6,012 bases of DNA from Bacillota bacterium (GTDB lineage: Bacteria > Bacillota > Bacilli > Alicyclobacillales > Alicyclobacillaceae): contig JAKADF010000232.1 in NCBI GenBank assembly GCA_021820805.1, positions 1-6,012 on the forward strand, written 5' to 3'. Of the stretch, positions 5,967-6,012 are shown piece after piece (position 1 is the stretch's first letter; each line of letters begins with the position of its first letter). A model generated the notes under the pieces. The model worked only from the letters and a program-made list of their open reading frames with translations, searched no databases and was not told the origin of the DNA. The position numbers were made by a program, and so were the translations under genes.

Positions 5967-6012
5967 AACCCGGCAATCATAGGTAACATACCCTTAGACC
6001 CGTAGTTTTGCG
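5964..6012 (-). promoter_or_regulatory. GEMM-I (cyclic di-GMP-I type) riboswitch aptamer, 3' half, cut by window edge
   Basis: Read on the minus strand, the edge sequence gives CGCAAAACUACGGG, then the tetraloop receptor UCUAAG (5993-5998), a hairpin GGUA-UGU-UACC (5982-5992), the receptor partner UAUGA (5977-5981), and GCCGGGUUGCC, whose last bases are the 3' strand of P1 (5964-5971). Order and conserved bases match the GEMM-I family (compare GACGCAAAGC, CCUAA, GGUAGG and GGGUUACC of the Vc2 aptamer). The 5' half with the GNRA tetraloop and the G20 position lies beyond the window. I therefore cannot tell a cyclic di-GMP aptamer from the related 3',3'-cGAMP variant. Confidence 0.85.

Overview
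The window looks like chromosomal DNA of a low-to-moderate-GC, spore-former-type Firmicute, most likely Bacillales. The reasons are strong GGAGG-type ribosome binding sites, GTG and TTG starts, sigma-A-like promoters, a GEMM-I riboswitch of Firmicutes type, and the protein sequences. I cannot name the genus from the sequence alone.

Left part (1-1007). A divergent promoter region (1-194) drives an IclR-family regulator to the right. On the other strand it carries a near-consensus promoter (20-48) for an unseen gene left of the window. A perfect 14-bp palindrome (7-20) sits where that leftward transcript should start. The IclR gene ends inside a perfect 17-bp hairpin (961-1000) that separates it from the convergent genes on the minus strand.

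Centre (1005-3813). A compact minus-strand operon reads hpaG1 (TTG start) > hpaG2 (ATGA overlap) > hpaF > a GntR/FCD regulator. The first three genes cover consecutive late steps of the 4-hydroxyphenylacetate (homoprotocatechuate) meta-cleavage pathway: isomerisation of 5-carboxymethyl-2-hydroxymuconate, then decarboxylation and isomerisation. The oxygenase, dioxygenase, dehydrogenase, hydratase and aldolase of the pathway are not in the window. Two nearly identical 12-bp palindromes lie in the hpaG1 promoter spacer and over the -10 region and start of the GntR gene. This suggests the GntR protein represses both the operon and itself. HpaG1 lacks the two metal-binding glutamates that HpaG2 keeps, so the pair looks like a split version of the two-domain enterobacterial HpaG with one catalytic and one non-catalytic half.

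Right part (3814-6012). About 900 bp hold no convincing intact gene, only broken reading frames. Then comes a complete minus-strand tyrosine recombinase with all catalytic residues and some resemblance to Cre. Upstream of it on the same strand, at the window edge, is the 3' half of a GEMM-I (cyclic di-GMP class I type) riboswitch. It is followed by mutually exclusive antiterminator and terminator hairpins and a roughly 185-nt leader running to the recombinase. A second-messenger riboswitch placed to control a site-specific recombinase is the most unusual thing in the window.
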